64,000 nucleotides of DNA from the NCBI GenBank assembly GCA_947259405.1, contig CAMYLY010000003.1, forward strand, positions 55,831 through 119,830, given 5' to 3'. Of the stretch, positions 1-7,982 are shown piece after piece. This stretch comes from an uncultured Gemmatimonadales bacterium (lineage in GTDB: Bacteria > Gemmatimonadota > Gemmatimonadetes > Gemmatimonadales > GWC2-71-9). The position numbers and the translations under genes are program-made. Position 1 is the first letter of the stretch. Every line of letters begins with the position of its first letter. The notes beneath the pieces were generated by a model. That model searched no databases. It saw only the letters and a program-made list of their open reading frames with translations, and was not told where the DNA came from.

Positions 1-1
1 C

Positions 2-1711
2 GACGATCCCGTCACCGCTGCTCTCGCAATGGAAATCGCCACCCGCGAGGGACTGAAGGCGGTGGTCACGGGTGAGGTGCTGTCCGTGGGCAGCGGATAC
101 GTTGTGTCGAGTTCGCTGCTCGCGGCAGCTGATGGTGCGGTGCTGTGGGTTGGTCGAGAGTCCGCGAACGATCCGAGCAAGGTCATCGAGGCCGTGGACA
201 AGTTGTCGGCCAGTCTCCGGGCGCGGATCGGTGAATCGCTGCGCACCATCAGGGCCGAAGCACCGCTCGAAGCGGTCACGACCGGATCGACCGAGGCGTT
301 GCAGAAGTACGCGCAAGCGGATCGAGCCAACAACGTGGCGGATTTCGATCGCGCGATCAGGCTCCTGAACGAAGCTATCGGTGCGGATTCGACCTTTGCG
401 ATGGCGTATCGCAAGTTGGGAGTCATTCTCCGGAATCAGAACCAAGACACCGCACTCAGCCGGGCAGCGTTCACGCAGGCGTTCCAGCTCAGAGACCAGC
501 TCACCGATCGTGAGCGATACTTGGCAGAAGCGGCCTATCACTCATACGTGCAAGAAGATGACACCGCATCGATTACGGTGTACGAGCAGCTGTTGGAGAA
601 GTACCCGGACGATCGTATCGCCCTCAACAACCTGTCACTGAACTATCGAGCGCTCGGTCGCGATGCCAATGCCGCCGAGCTCTTGGTGCGGGCCATTGCT
701 CTGGGGAACGCTCCGGCGGCGACGTTTACGAATGCGCTTGGGACTCTTTACGGTCTTGGACTCACCGATAGCGCTTCGGCGGTCTTGGCCACGTTCGCCG
801 AGGACTACCCGGGGCACCCCCAGCTCATGCGGCATCAATCCGAGATGGCTGCGGCGCAGTTTGAATACGCCGCCGCCGAGGAATACGCCGCAGCGTTGCG
901 CGACAGTTCCTCGAGCCTCCCGACCTTCAAAGCCATCGCACTACTCAACCTTGCCAGTATCGCCAACGTCCGAGGTCGCCCGGCCGAGGCTCTCGAGACG
1001 ATCGCAGAGGCGTTCCAGATCCAGGAGGAGAATCAGCTGGGGTTCTTCCCGCAACCATGGGATCTTGCGGGTGCGCAGGTCGATGCGCTCTTGGCGCTTC
1101 GGTTTTTCGGCGGCAGAGATCAGGCTGTTGCGGTCTTGAACCGGGCCCTGACGAGCGCCGCGTGGCAAGACACCGATCCGGCAGGTAGAAGTTATCCGGC
1201 CTTCGCGGCGTTGTACGCTGAGGCGGGAGAAGTCGAGCAGGCTCGTGAGCTCATCCGTCGGTACCGCGTTGAGGTGAGCGATGCAGTGCAGGAGCTCGAC
1301 GCCAGCCGGGCCGCGTTGCACAACGCGCGTGGCATGCTGGCCCTTGCCGAGGGTAATCCCGTGGAGGCCCTGCTCGAGTTTCGCGCTTGGCAAGATTTGG
1401 TGCCCGGATGCCCGCTCTGTGCGCGGGCCGAGATTGCCATGGCGTACGACGCGGCGGGGATGGCGGACAGTGCGATCGTCGAGTATGAGCAGTATCTCGA
1501 GTCCGATTTTCTCTACCGGGTCCAGATCGACAACGTCAATATCTCCCGGATTGTGCGGCGGCTCGGTGTCTTGTACGACGATGCCGGCGACGTAGAGAAG
1601 GCCGTCGAGTACTACAACTGGTTCGTGGATCTGTGGACGGAGGCCGAGCCGGCGCTCCAGCCACAGGTCGAGCAGGTACGCGATCGCCTGGCGGCTCTCA
1701 CCGCTCGCTAG
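2..1711 (+). CDS. TPR-tail regulator, C-terminal part of a probable serine/threonine kinase (5' truncated)
   Basis: The frame is open to the left edge of the window, so the N-terminus is missing. The visible part begins with a small alpha/beta segment (AVVTGEVLSVGSGYVVSSSL) that resembles the part of the kinase at 57201-60311 between its membrane helix and its TPRs, where a similar region follows TLVMGDIRR. About 400 residues of TPR-like helical pairs follow. The protein ends with a stop at 1709-1711. By analogy with the full-length kinase in this window I infer a PknB-type kinase whose catalytic domain lies outside the window; a kinase-less TPR protein is possible. A putative lipoprotein gene starts 19 bp downstream. 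Confidence 0.7.
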   Translation, partial: DDPVTAALAMEIATREGLKAVVTGEVLSVGSGYVVSSSLLAAADGAVLWVGRESANDPSKVIEAVDKLSASLRARIGESLRTIRAEAPLEAVTTGSTEALQKYAQADRANNVADFDRAIRLLNEAIGADSTFAMAYRKLGVILRNQNQDTALSRAAFTQAFQLRDQLTDRERYLAEAAYHSYVQEDDTASITVYEQLLEKYPDDRIALNNLSLNYRALGRDANAAELLVRAIALGNAPAATFTNALGTLYGLGLTDSASAVLATFAEDYPGHPQLMRHQSEMAAAQFEYAAAEEYAAALRDSSSSLPTFKAIALLNLASIANVRGRPAEALETIAEAFQIQEENQLGFFPQPWDLAGAQVDALLALRFFGGRDQAVAVLNRALTSAAWQDTDPAGRSYPAFAALYAEAGEVEQARELIRRYRVEVSDAVQELDASRAALHNARGMLALAEGNPVEALLEFRAWQDLVPGCPLCARAEIAMAYDAAGMADSAIVEYEQYLESDFLYRVQIDNVNISRIVRRLGVLYDDAGDVEKAVEYYNWFVDLWTEAEPALQPQVEQVRDRLAALTAR

Positions 1712-1730
1712 ACTTGGGGGGTCTGTCATC

Positions 1731-2108
1731 TTGATGTTGTCGAAACGCTGCACTGCGATCGCATTGACGTCGCTGGTGCTGGCGTGCAGCGATCCCCAGC
1801 CACTTCCGGGTGAGCTCGACGCCGTGCTTCTCTCGCCCCACGGGAGGGAAGGCGCGGCCAGTATCGAGGTTGACGCGGTCATCCACCAGATCGAGGCGCC
1901 CTCGTCGACCGTCGTGTACAGCGACATTATCGACGGCCGGACGAGAGTCATTCTCGTGGCCCGGTCCGGGACTCACCTGACGTTCCGCTTTCTTGCACCG
2001 GACGTACACCGGCCACCCGACGTGCGCATCCTCGAGGTGGCGAGCCCAGCCAATGAACTCCGATCTGGCCTCGACGGGTATCGAGTGGATTTCGCGAAGG
2101 TGCAATGA
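1731..2108 (+). CDS. Small predicted lipoprotein
   Basis: A 125-residue protein with a basic start, a hydrophobic stretch and a lipobox ending LVLAC at about residues 15-19, so it should be lipidated at Cys19 after signal peptidase II cleavage. The remainder looks beta-rich and contains no motif I recognise. Its stop codon overlaps the start of the M6-like protease gene in an ATGA tetramer at 2105-2108, so the two are translationally coupled and may work together at the cell surface. Function unknown. Confidence 0.75.
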   Translation: MMLSKRCTAIALTSLVLACSDPQPLPGELDAVLLSPHGREGAASIEVDAVIHQIEAPSSTVVYSDIIDGRTRVILVARSGTHLTFRFLAPDVHRPPDVRILEVASPANELRSGLDGYRVDFAKVQ

Positions 2109-3688
2109 GATCGATTGCTCTGACGGTCGCTGGGCTGGTCGCGTCAGTGGTCGTGCTGACTGCTCAGGATATCGAGGTCGAAGCAGCCCTGCGCGGGGTC
2201 ACCCTCTCGGCTGGATACTATGCGAGGGTCCGCCACAACCCCGACTTCTTTAATCCGGTCGGAGGTTGGGCACAGCGGACGGCGCGCGCCCGTCGGGCAT
2301 CGGTTGCGGTTTCCGGGCAACTCCCGATCGTCGTGCTGCCGGTGTTACACGCCGATTCACCCGAGCCAAGCTATCAGCCCGCCGACATCGATCGGGTTTT
2401 CTTCTCGGGGCCGTACGCCAACGGCACGCTCGCCGAGTTCTACAACGAGATTTCGGGCGGCCGGCTTCAAATCGTCGGAGAGGTCGTCGCATGGGTGCGC
2501 ACGAGTCTCACGCGCGCGCAGGTGGTTGGCTCGGAGTGGGGGTTGGGTGAGGACGCACGGACGGGCGAGTTCTTCGCCGAAGCACTCGCCTTGGCCGATC
2601 CGACGACGGACTTCCGCATGTTCGACAGCGACGGACCCGATGGTATACCCAACAGTGGCGATGATGATGGCGTGGTCGATGCCGTGGCGTTCGAGTTCAT
2701 CGAGGTGGCCGCCTCGTGCGGAGGACCTGGTATCTGGCCCCACCGATCGAGCATTCGAAGCTGGACTGACTCCGCGTTCGTGACGGACGATCCTGCCGCC
2801 GTCGGGGGCATGATCGTCGTCAATGGCTACATGACGCAGAGTGTGGTCGACTGCAGCGGTACGGAAATCCACACCTCCGGCGTGATGGCCCACGAGCTTG
2901 GCCACGTGCTCGGACTGCCGGATTATCGCCATCATCTGGGCAGCGTCACGCCCGATCGCCGCCGCTGGTTGATCGGTTGCTACGGACTGATGTCAGCGGG
3001 TTCCTGGGGATGCGAGGGAACGCCGCGCGAGGCCTGGTTGAACGCGAGCCACATGGCCCCAGTAGCCAAGCTGGAGATGGGGTGGTTGGCCGGAGTGATG
3101 GATGCACCCCAGGGCGAGTTCGTTGAAGTGACACTCGATCCGATCCAGACGAGCGAGCAACTGCTCCGGTTTCCACTCGGGGGAACGGAGGTTGTACTGG
3201 TCGAATTCCGGGACACGATTGGGTTCGATCGGGTCCTCCCGGTGTCTGGCGTGATCGCCTACCATGTCGATCCCGAGCTTCCGGTGGTTCCGTGCAGTGA
3301 GTGCCCGCCCTACTACAAGGTGTACCTGCTGGAGGCCGACGGTCGCGACGATCTGCTGCGCGCCCCCTTTGAGGGCGGCAACCGCGGCGAGGCGTCCGAC
3401 GTGTTCTCAGGGCGAGGGCCGATGCGTCTCACGAATGCCAGCCGTCCGTCGTCACGGCTGAATGACGGTCGACGTTCACCGGTCAACATCTATCAGATAC
3501 GGGTCGCGAACGGGCAGGCGACCCTCGTGTACTCCACCACACCGATCGAGGAGACGCGGCTCGTGAGCGCCCTGCTCTCCGGAGCGGCGTTGTTGCGGGC
3601 TGAAGAGCTAGAGTTCTTGGATGAGGGCGGGAACACCAACGGCCGATACGATATTGGGGATCTGCGCGCCTATCTTTTTGGCCGTTAG
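2105..3688 (+). CDS. M6-like secreted zinc metalloprotease
   Basis: A 527-residue protein with an N-terminal signal peptide (about residues 1-20). The zinc-binding motif HELGHVLGLPD lies near residue 265: HExxH plus a downstream Asp, as in M6 (immune inhibitor A-like) peptidases. It is preceded by a long propeptide-like region and a segment on aspartate-rich turns (DSDGPDGIPNSGDDD), likely for calcium. The last 25 residues (LDEGGNTNGRYDIGDL) resemble a single dockerin or EF-hand-like calcium loop. It is coupled by an ATGA overlap to the lipoprotein upstream. Probably a secreted or surface peptidase; substrate unknown. Confidence 0.85.
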   Translation: MRSIALTVAGLVASVVVLTAQDIEVEAALRGVTLSAGYYARVRHNPDFFNPVGGWAQRTARARRASVAVSGQLPIVVLPVLHADSPEPSYQPADIDRVFFSGPYANGTLAEFYNEISGGRLQIVGEVVAWVRTSLTRAQVVGSEWGLGEDARTGEFFAEALALADPTTDFRMFDSDGPDGIPNSGDDDGVVDAVAFEFIEVAASCGGPGIWPHRSSIRSWTDSAFVTDDPAAVGGMIVVNGYMTQSVVDCSGTEIHTSGVMAHELGHVLGLPDYRHHLGSVTPDRRRWLIGCYGLMSAGSWGCEGTPREAWLNASHMAPVAKLEMGWLAGVMDAPQGEFVEVTLDPIQTSEQLLRFPLGGTEVVLVEFRDTIGFDRVLPVSGVIAYHVDPELPVVPCSECPPYYKVYLLEADGRDDLLRAPFEGGNRGEASDVFSGRGPMRLTNASRPSSRLNDGRRSPVNIYQIRVANGQATLVYSTTPIEETRLVSALLSGAALLRAEELEFLDEGGNTNGRYDIGDLRAYLFGR

Positions 3689-3724
3689 TTCCAGCTTTGC
3701 GTCGACAAGACCGGTTCCGCACGG

Positions 3725-3732
3725 TACGTTAG
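3725..3732 (+). promoter_or_regulatory. Putative TAnnTTnG promoter element of greA
   Basis: TACGTTAG starts 12 nt upstream of the greA ATG. It matches the Bacteroidetes -7 element TAnnTTTG at all but one fixed position. No Shine-Dalgarno sequence precedes the ATG, so the transcript may be leaderless. The assignment rests on position and on similar elements before other genes in this window. Confidence 0.35.
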
Positions 3733-3736
3733 AGCA

Positions 3737-4213
3737 ATGCTCGAAGAAGTGCGTCAGCGGCTGACTGCCGAGGTCGAAGCGCTCAATCACGAGTTGCACG
3801 TAACGCTCCCTGATGTACTGCAAAGGGCGCGGGAGTTGGGTGACCTCAAGGAAAACGGGGACTACCAGGCGGCGAAGGAGCGCCAGAGCTTCGTTGCGCT
3901 TCGCCTAGGCCAGTTACGCGCACGGCTCTCGAAACTGTCGCAGATCGACCTCTCCAAGATCCCCAACGATCGTGTCGGGTTGGGGTCACGAGTGACCGTC
4001 AAGGACATGGCATCCAAGGACGAAGAGGTGTACGAGTTGGTCATTCCGGATGCCATGGATTTCGACAAAGGTCACATCTCGGTGTCGTCACCCTTGGGAC
4101 AAGCGCTCCTGGACCACAAGGCCAAGGACACCGTGAAGGTCCGGCTCCCCATGGGAGAGCGAAAGCTCAAGATCCTCGACGTGGTGACCTTCCACGATCA
4201 GATCACGGAGTAA
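3737..4213 (+). CDS. greA: Transcription elongation factor GreA
   Basis: A 158-residue GreA/GreB-family protein. The N-terminal coiled coil carries the conserved tip motif GDLKENGDYQAAKE near residue 37, with the acidic residues that enter the RNA polymerase secondary channel and stimulate transcript cleavage. The C-terminal FKBP-like domain follows (residues 80-158), with DMASKDEEVYELVIPDA. The length is normal for GreA. The gene stands alone and faces a convergent gene across a short hairpin at 4217-4234. Confidence 0.95.
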   Translation: MLEEVRQRLTAEVEALNHELHVTLPDVLQRARELGDLKENGDYQAAKERQSFVALRLGQLRARLSKLSQIDLSKIPNDRVGLGSRVTVKDMASKDEEVYELVIPDAMDFDKGHISVSSPLGQALLDHKAKDTVKVRLPMGERKLKILDVVTFHDQITE

Positions 4214-4216
4214 CAC

Positions 4217-4234
4217 CGGTCCATCGTGGGACCG
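4217..4234. terminator. Short hairpin between convergent genes
   Basis: CGGTCC (4217-4222) pairs with GGACCG (4229-4234) around a 6-nt loop, just after the greA stop and before the stop of the opposing gene. There is no clear T-run, so it is only a candidate bidirectional terminator. Confidence 0.35.
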
Positions 4235-4241
4235 CAGGCGC

Positions 4242-4670
4242 CTACTCCAACAGTCCTACGCCATTCAGTAACGTCAGCGTCTTCCGCGTGATCCGAGATT
4301 GGAACACCGGGTCTTTGAATTTTGCCTCTGGGACGGCGCGAAACCCGAAACTCTCGGATTTCGCCGCGCGCAGCGTGACGTAATCGTCGAACGTGATTGT
4401 GACTTCGTAAAGAAAATGGGGTTCGTTGCCAATGGCGAACGCACGGGGTTCCGGATTCTGCTCCCGGACAATCTCTGCTAGCCGTCCCGTCTTTTCCTCT
4501 TCTTCAAGTTCGCGAACGAGTCCCTCGAAGGCCGACTGACCATCCGTCGCACCTCCCAGCATCTCGAGTTTCTTGTGTTTGGGGGTGCCTTTCGCCTTCT
4601 TGACCGACAGGAGCTGCGTGGGTTCGGCAAACCCATCGATCCGGATGATGATCTTCGACACTTCGCGCAT
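4242..4670 (-). CDS. Conserved hypothetical protein with a degenerate Nudix-like box
   Basis: A 142-residue protein. The stretch GGATDGQSAFEGLVREL followed by EEEEKTG aligns with the Nudix box (GG..xxGExxxxAxxREL..EExG), but Gln replaces the first Glu and one residue is inserted before the final TG. The rest is alpha/beta and the protein is about the length of a single Nudix domain. The substitutions make normal pyrophosphohydrolase activity uncertain; it may be an inactive homologue or an unrelated fold. It is convergent with greA and divergent from the GT39 gene. Confidence 0.55.
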   Translation of the reverse strand: MREVSKIIIRIDGFAEPTQLLSVKKAKGTPKHKKLEMLGGATDGQSAFEGLVRELEEEEKTGRLAEIVREQNPEPRAFAIGNEPHFLYEVTITFDDYVTLRAAKSESFGFRAVPEAKFKDPVFQSRITRKTLTLLNGVGLLE

Positions 4671-4747
4671 GAGGTCCCCGTCGCAATAATGCGTGGAATT
4701 GTACGCCGAGCGAGAACCAACGGCCAGTCGGTATATTGGCGCACGCC

Positions 4748-6361
4748 ATGAACACCCCTCTCGAGCGTGTCGACCGCTCCTCCGCCCTGATGGCGGCGGC
4801 GTTTGCTCTGGTCGCCTGCATCCAGATCGTGCGCACCTATCCCGTGTACAGCAACACCTTCGATGAACCGGCGCACGTGGCAGCGGGCATGGAGTGGCTG
4901 GACGTTGGCGAGTTCACGTACGAGCCGTTCACGCCTCCGTTGGCGCGCATTGCGGTTGCCGCTGGCCCGTATCTGGCGGGTGTCCGAGCGACCGAGAGTC
5001 CTTCGGTGTGGCAGGAAGGGCGTTCACTCCTCTACGCGAATGGCGAGTACCAGAAGAATCTGACCCTGGCCAGGCTGGGCGTGCTACCGTTCTTCGTCTT
5101 GGCGATGCTCATCACGTGGCTGTGGGCGCGTGAACTAGCGGGCCCACTCGTGGCTACCGCAGCCGTCGCCTTAGAATCGACGCTACCGCCGATATTGGCC
5201 CATGCTGGATTGGCCACCACCGACATGGCGTTTACCGCGATGCTCTTGCTCGCGCTGTACGTAGTGTGGCGCTGGCTCGAGCATCGAACCTGGGCGTCGT
5301 CGGTCGCGTTGGGGGTCACGGCGGCCCTCGCGCTGTTCACCAAGCTCTCGGCGCTCGTGTTCTACCCGGCAGGAGCCATCGGTGTCTTTGCCGGGTGGTG
5401 GCTGTGGCGTCGCAATGACCCGGCGAGCGAAGCGCCACAACTCAAGGTGGCACCAGCCCTGGGCGTCATGGTGGCGGTCGGGGCGGTCGTGCTTTGGGCC
5501 GGGTATCGTTTCTCGTTTGCGCCGATCGGGAACGCCGGAATCCCAGTGCCCTTCCCGGAACTATGGCGAGGCGTTCTGTATATGCGCTTGAAGGAGCAGG
5601 TTGGGCACGAGGGCTACCTGTTCTCGGAGATTCGACTCACCGGGTGGTGGTATTTCTTCCTTGTTTCGTTAGCGTTGAAGACCCCAATCCCGTTCCTGAT
5701 TCTACTGCTGGCTGGAGTCGCTTCAGCGGCCAAGTCTGCCAAGGTTCTTCTTGGTCTTGGCTTGGCGGCCGTCTTGATCACCGCCAGCACCTTGATCTCG
5801 AACTACAATGTCGGGGTCCGACACGTGTTGCCGATCTATCCGCTCTTAGCGATCGTCGCCGGTTATGGAGTCGTGGCCCTGTGGAAGACGACCGATCGCC
5901 CGGCGTTGACGCGTGCCTTCGTCGGCCTCCTCATACTCTGGCAAGTCACCACCACGGTTCGCGCTCATCCAGACTACTTGCCGTGGTTCAACAGCATGGC
6001 GGGTGCACGTCCTGATCGGATCCTCGTGAACTCCGATCTCGATTGGGGACAAGATCTGCTGCGGCTGGCGGACACGGTCGAGGCTCGCGGGATCGATTCA
6101 CTGCCATTGGCGTACTTCGGCACAGCCAATCCTTTCGCCCATATCCCCGGAGTGCGCCCGCTGCGCCGGTTCGAGCGTCCAGCCGGATGGTTCGCGGTGA
6201 GCATCTCCGCGATCAAGGGCCTCGAGGTCGAGGAAAACACGGGATTCGAGTGGCTCGAGCTGGTCGAACCGGACATTCACGTTGGTGAGTCGATTTGGAT
6301 GTACAACCTCGATTTGCGGTTTCAGGCGGAGGCGGCGGACTCGGCTACCGGATCACCGTAG
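4748..6361 (+). CDS. GT39-type membrane glycosyltransferase
   Basis: A 537-residue polytopic protein with roughly ten hydrophobic segments. It begins with the GT-C signature: TFDEPAHVAAGMEW, with the catalytic acidic pair position, followed by a PPLARIA loop. Later come RHVLPIYPLLAI and NSDLDWGQDLLRL. Such enzymes move a sugar from a polyprenyl-phosphate donor to an acceptor on the outer face of the inner membrane. An in-frame TTG exists at 4736, but the ATG at 4748 is preferred. The convergent ALG5-like GT2 gene, overlapping by 9 bp, could make the donor. Confidence 0.85.
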   Translation: MNTPLERVDRSSALMAAAFALVACIQIVRTYPVYSNTFDEPAHVAAGMEWLDVGEFTYEPFTPPLARIAVAAGPYLAGVRATESPSVWQEGRSLLYANGEYQKNLTLARLGVLPFFVLAMLITWLWARELAGPLVATAAVALESTLPPILAHAGLATTDMAFTAMLLLALYVVWRWLEHRTWASSVALGVTAALALFTKLSALVFYPAGAIGVFAGWWLWRRNDPASEAPQLKVAPALGVMVAVGAVVLWAGYRFSFAPIGNAGIPVPFPELWRGVLYMRLKEQVGHEGYLFSEIRLTGWWYFFLVSLALKTPIPFLILLLAGVASAAKSAKVLLGLGLAAVLITASTLISNYNVGVRHVLPIYPLLAIVAGYGVVALWKTTDRPALTRAFVGLLILWQVTTTVRAHPDYLPWFNSMAGARPDRILVNSDLDWGQDLLRLADTVEARGIDSLPLAYFGTANPFAHIPGVRPLRRFERPAGWFAVSISAIKGLEVEENTGFEWLELVEPDIHVGESIWMYNLDLRFQAEAADSATGSP

Positions 6362-7093
6362 GTAGTGCCGGTAGATCTTGCCCAAATCGACTGCTGATCG
6401 CACGAAATCCCGCATCTTGACCTTGCCATCCGGTACGTCCGTCCACGTTGTGAGTGGCTGCTCGATGAGGTAGGTGGCCATCTGCTCCGGTGACCGCGCG
6501 CCGACCGCCTGCTGCAGACGCGCAATCAGTTCGACATCGAATATCCAGCGGGACAGAAACGGTTCCGCAAACAACTGGCGGGTGAGGTCATCGTTTCGAA
6601 ACACTTTGGCACCGCACTGCGTGTCGTACACGGGGAGGCGCAACGCCATCGAGACGGCCGTAGCGAAGAGGCGTCCAGCGTAGTGCCGCACGGCTCGACG
6701 CGTGATCCGACGTCCCAGCAAGAGGACCCGTGCTCCCATCACCATCTGGAGTTGGTCACGACCAGCAAAGCACGAAAGCAACGCGTCGAGCTCACCCAGC
6801 GGGGTGGCGAGATCCGCATCCCAGAATCCAACGAACGTCGACCCGCGCTCAGCCGCGACGCGCATGCCAGATCTCACCGCCTCAGCCTTGCCGGCATTGC
6901 GCTCGAGGTGGAGGGCACTCATGGAAGCGGGGCGCTGATCCGCCATCCGTCGCAGGACGTCGTAGGTGCCGTCGCGACTTCCGTCGTCCACGAACACGAA
7001 CCCCACGTCGGTATTCTCCGCATGCGCCAGAAAGGCCTTCGTGTCCAGGCGAGACGCTTCGTTGAAGCACGGGACGACGAGCGTAGCTGACAT
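6353..7093 (-). CDS. ALG5/DPM1-like polyprenyl-phosphate glycosyltransferase (GT2)
   Basis: A 246-residue GT-A fold enzyme. It starts TLVVPCFNEASRL and continues with FVDDGSRDGTYDVL, the metal-binding DADLATP near residue 93, and DTQCGAKVFR. The last two motifs are characteristic of dolichyl-phosphate glucosyltransferase (ALG5)-type enzymes, which transfer a hexose from a nucleotide sugar to polyprenyl phosphate. The ATG at 7091-7093 fits the family start; the open frame continues upstream but only as antisense to the PAP2 gene. It is divergent from that gene and convergent with the GT39 gene. Confidence 0.87.
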   Translation of the reverse strand: MSATLVVPCFNEASRLDTKAFLAHAENTDVGFVFVDDGSRDGTYDVLRRMADQRPASMSALHLERNAGKAEAVRSGMRVAAERGSTFVGFWDADLATPLGELDALLSCFAGRDQLQMVMGARVLLLGRRITRRAVRHYAGRLFATAVSMALRLPVYDTQCGAKVFRNDDLTRQLFAEPFLSRWIFDVELIARLQQAVGARSPEQMATYLIEQPLTTWTDVPDGKVKMRDFVRSAVDLGKIYRHYLR

Positions 7094-7154
7094 TACGGCG
7101 TAACATGGCGGGAGTCTGACCGAGATGCCACTGTGCGGACTCGGTCGACGGTGG

Positions 7155-7162
7155 TATTCTTG
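7155..7162 (+). promoter_or_regulatory. Putative TAnnTTTG-like promoter element of the PAP2 gene
   Basis: TATTCTTG starts 12 nt upstream of the ATG at 7167, with one mismatch to TAnnTTTG. The spacing is the same as at 26224 and 3725, and no Shine-Dalgarno sequence is present. Confidence 0.35.
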
Positions 7163-7166
7163 CCCG

Positions 7167-7982
7167 ATGTACGAGTATCCAGGTCGTGTACGGGCGCGCT
7201 GCGGACGAGGTCGGTTGCACGTCGTGGCGCTCCTCGCGGGGGCGGCGCTGGTCTTACCGACCGTCGGGGCCGCGCAGCTCGAGCCGTCGCTCGATCTGCC
7301 CGGCGATGCGCGACTCCTCGAGGTCAGAACGCTGCTGGCTCCCACCACGTCGCACACCGTGGAGCCGACAACGTCGACCGCGGGCCAAATCATCTCCATA
7401 GTGGCCGGTGCGGGGGTCGCGCTCGGCATGGAGTTGGTCGGGAACCGCTTCGGACCTGCCCCTTGTGCGCCGTGCGACCCGGCCAGTGTCTTCGCGTTCG
7501 ACCGCGGAACCATTCGCTCCGTGCAACGACCTTGGGCGCTGGCGACGGACGTTGCGGTGTTGGGGTCCATCGGTGGGACATGGGCCGACCTCGGGCGCAG
7601 AGGGAACGGAGGCGACCTCCACTGGCGCGCCTCGATCGAATCGCTGGCCTGGACGATGGCTGTGACGCAGGTCCTGAAGGTGAGCTTCCGGCGGCTCCGT
7701 CCGTTCATGTATGCGGACGACGCTGGGAAATACCGGGAGAATGCCGACGCCCAGCAGTCGTTTCCGTCTGGCCACACGTCGGCTGCGTTTGCCGTTGCCA
7801 CGGCGTACTTCCTTTCGGTGCAGAGCCTCACCGGTCAAGATCCGTATTGGATATTTGGTGTTGCATCGTTCGTCGGTGTGGGTCGAGTACTCGCCGGCAA
7901 ACACTGGATCACGGACGTGCTCGCCGGTGCTGCGATCGGCACGGCCACCGCCTTGGTGGTGCATGAGGCGCGTTTCGACTGA
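7167..7982 (+). CDS. PAP2-family phosphatase
   Basis: A 271-residue protein with a basic start, a signal peptide or first membrane helix ending near GAAQ, and the three PAP2 motifs: KVSFRRLRP (KxxxxxxRP), FPSGHTSAAF (PSGH) and GRVLAGKHWITD (SRxxxxxHxxxD, with Gly-Arg at its start). It should dephosphorylate a lipid phosphate or pyrophosphate, such as undecaprenyl pyrophosphate, at the periplasmic face. The neighbouring GT2 and GT39 enzymes suggest carrier-lipid recycling. An earlier in-frame ATG at 7125 is less likely because the putative promoter lies between the two. The stop overlaps the next start (TGATG). Confidence 0.87.
   Translation: MYEYPGRVRARCGRGRLHVVALLAGAALVLPTVGAAQLEPSLDLPGDARLLEVRTLLAPTTSHTVEPTTSTAGQIISIVAGAGVALGMELVGNRFGPAPCAPCDPASVFAFDRGTIRSVQRPWALATDVAVLGSIGGTWADLGRRGNGGDLHWRASIESLAWTMAVTQVLKVSFRRLRPFMYADDAGKYRENADAQQSFPSGHTSAAFAVATAYFLSVQSLTGQDPYWIFGVASFVGVGRVLAGKHWITDVLAGAAIGTATALVVHEARFD

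Noticed and set aside
941..1951. Long open frame (336 codons) on the minus strand opposite the TPR gene
   Set aside because: It is antisense to a clear TPR coding frame, has no recognisable motif and is explained by GC-rich codon use.
7094..7831. Upstream extension of the GT2 frame
   Set aside because: It lies opposite the PAP2 gene with all three PAP2 motifs; the GT2 family start is at 7093.
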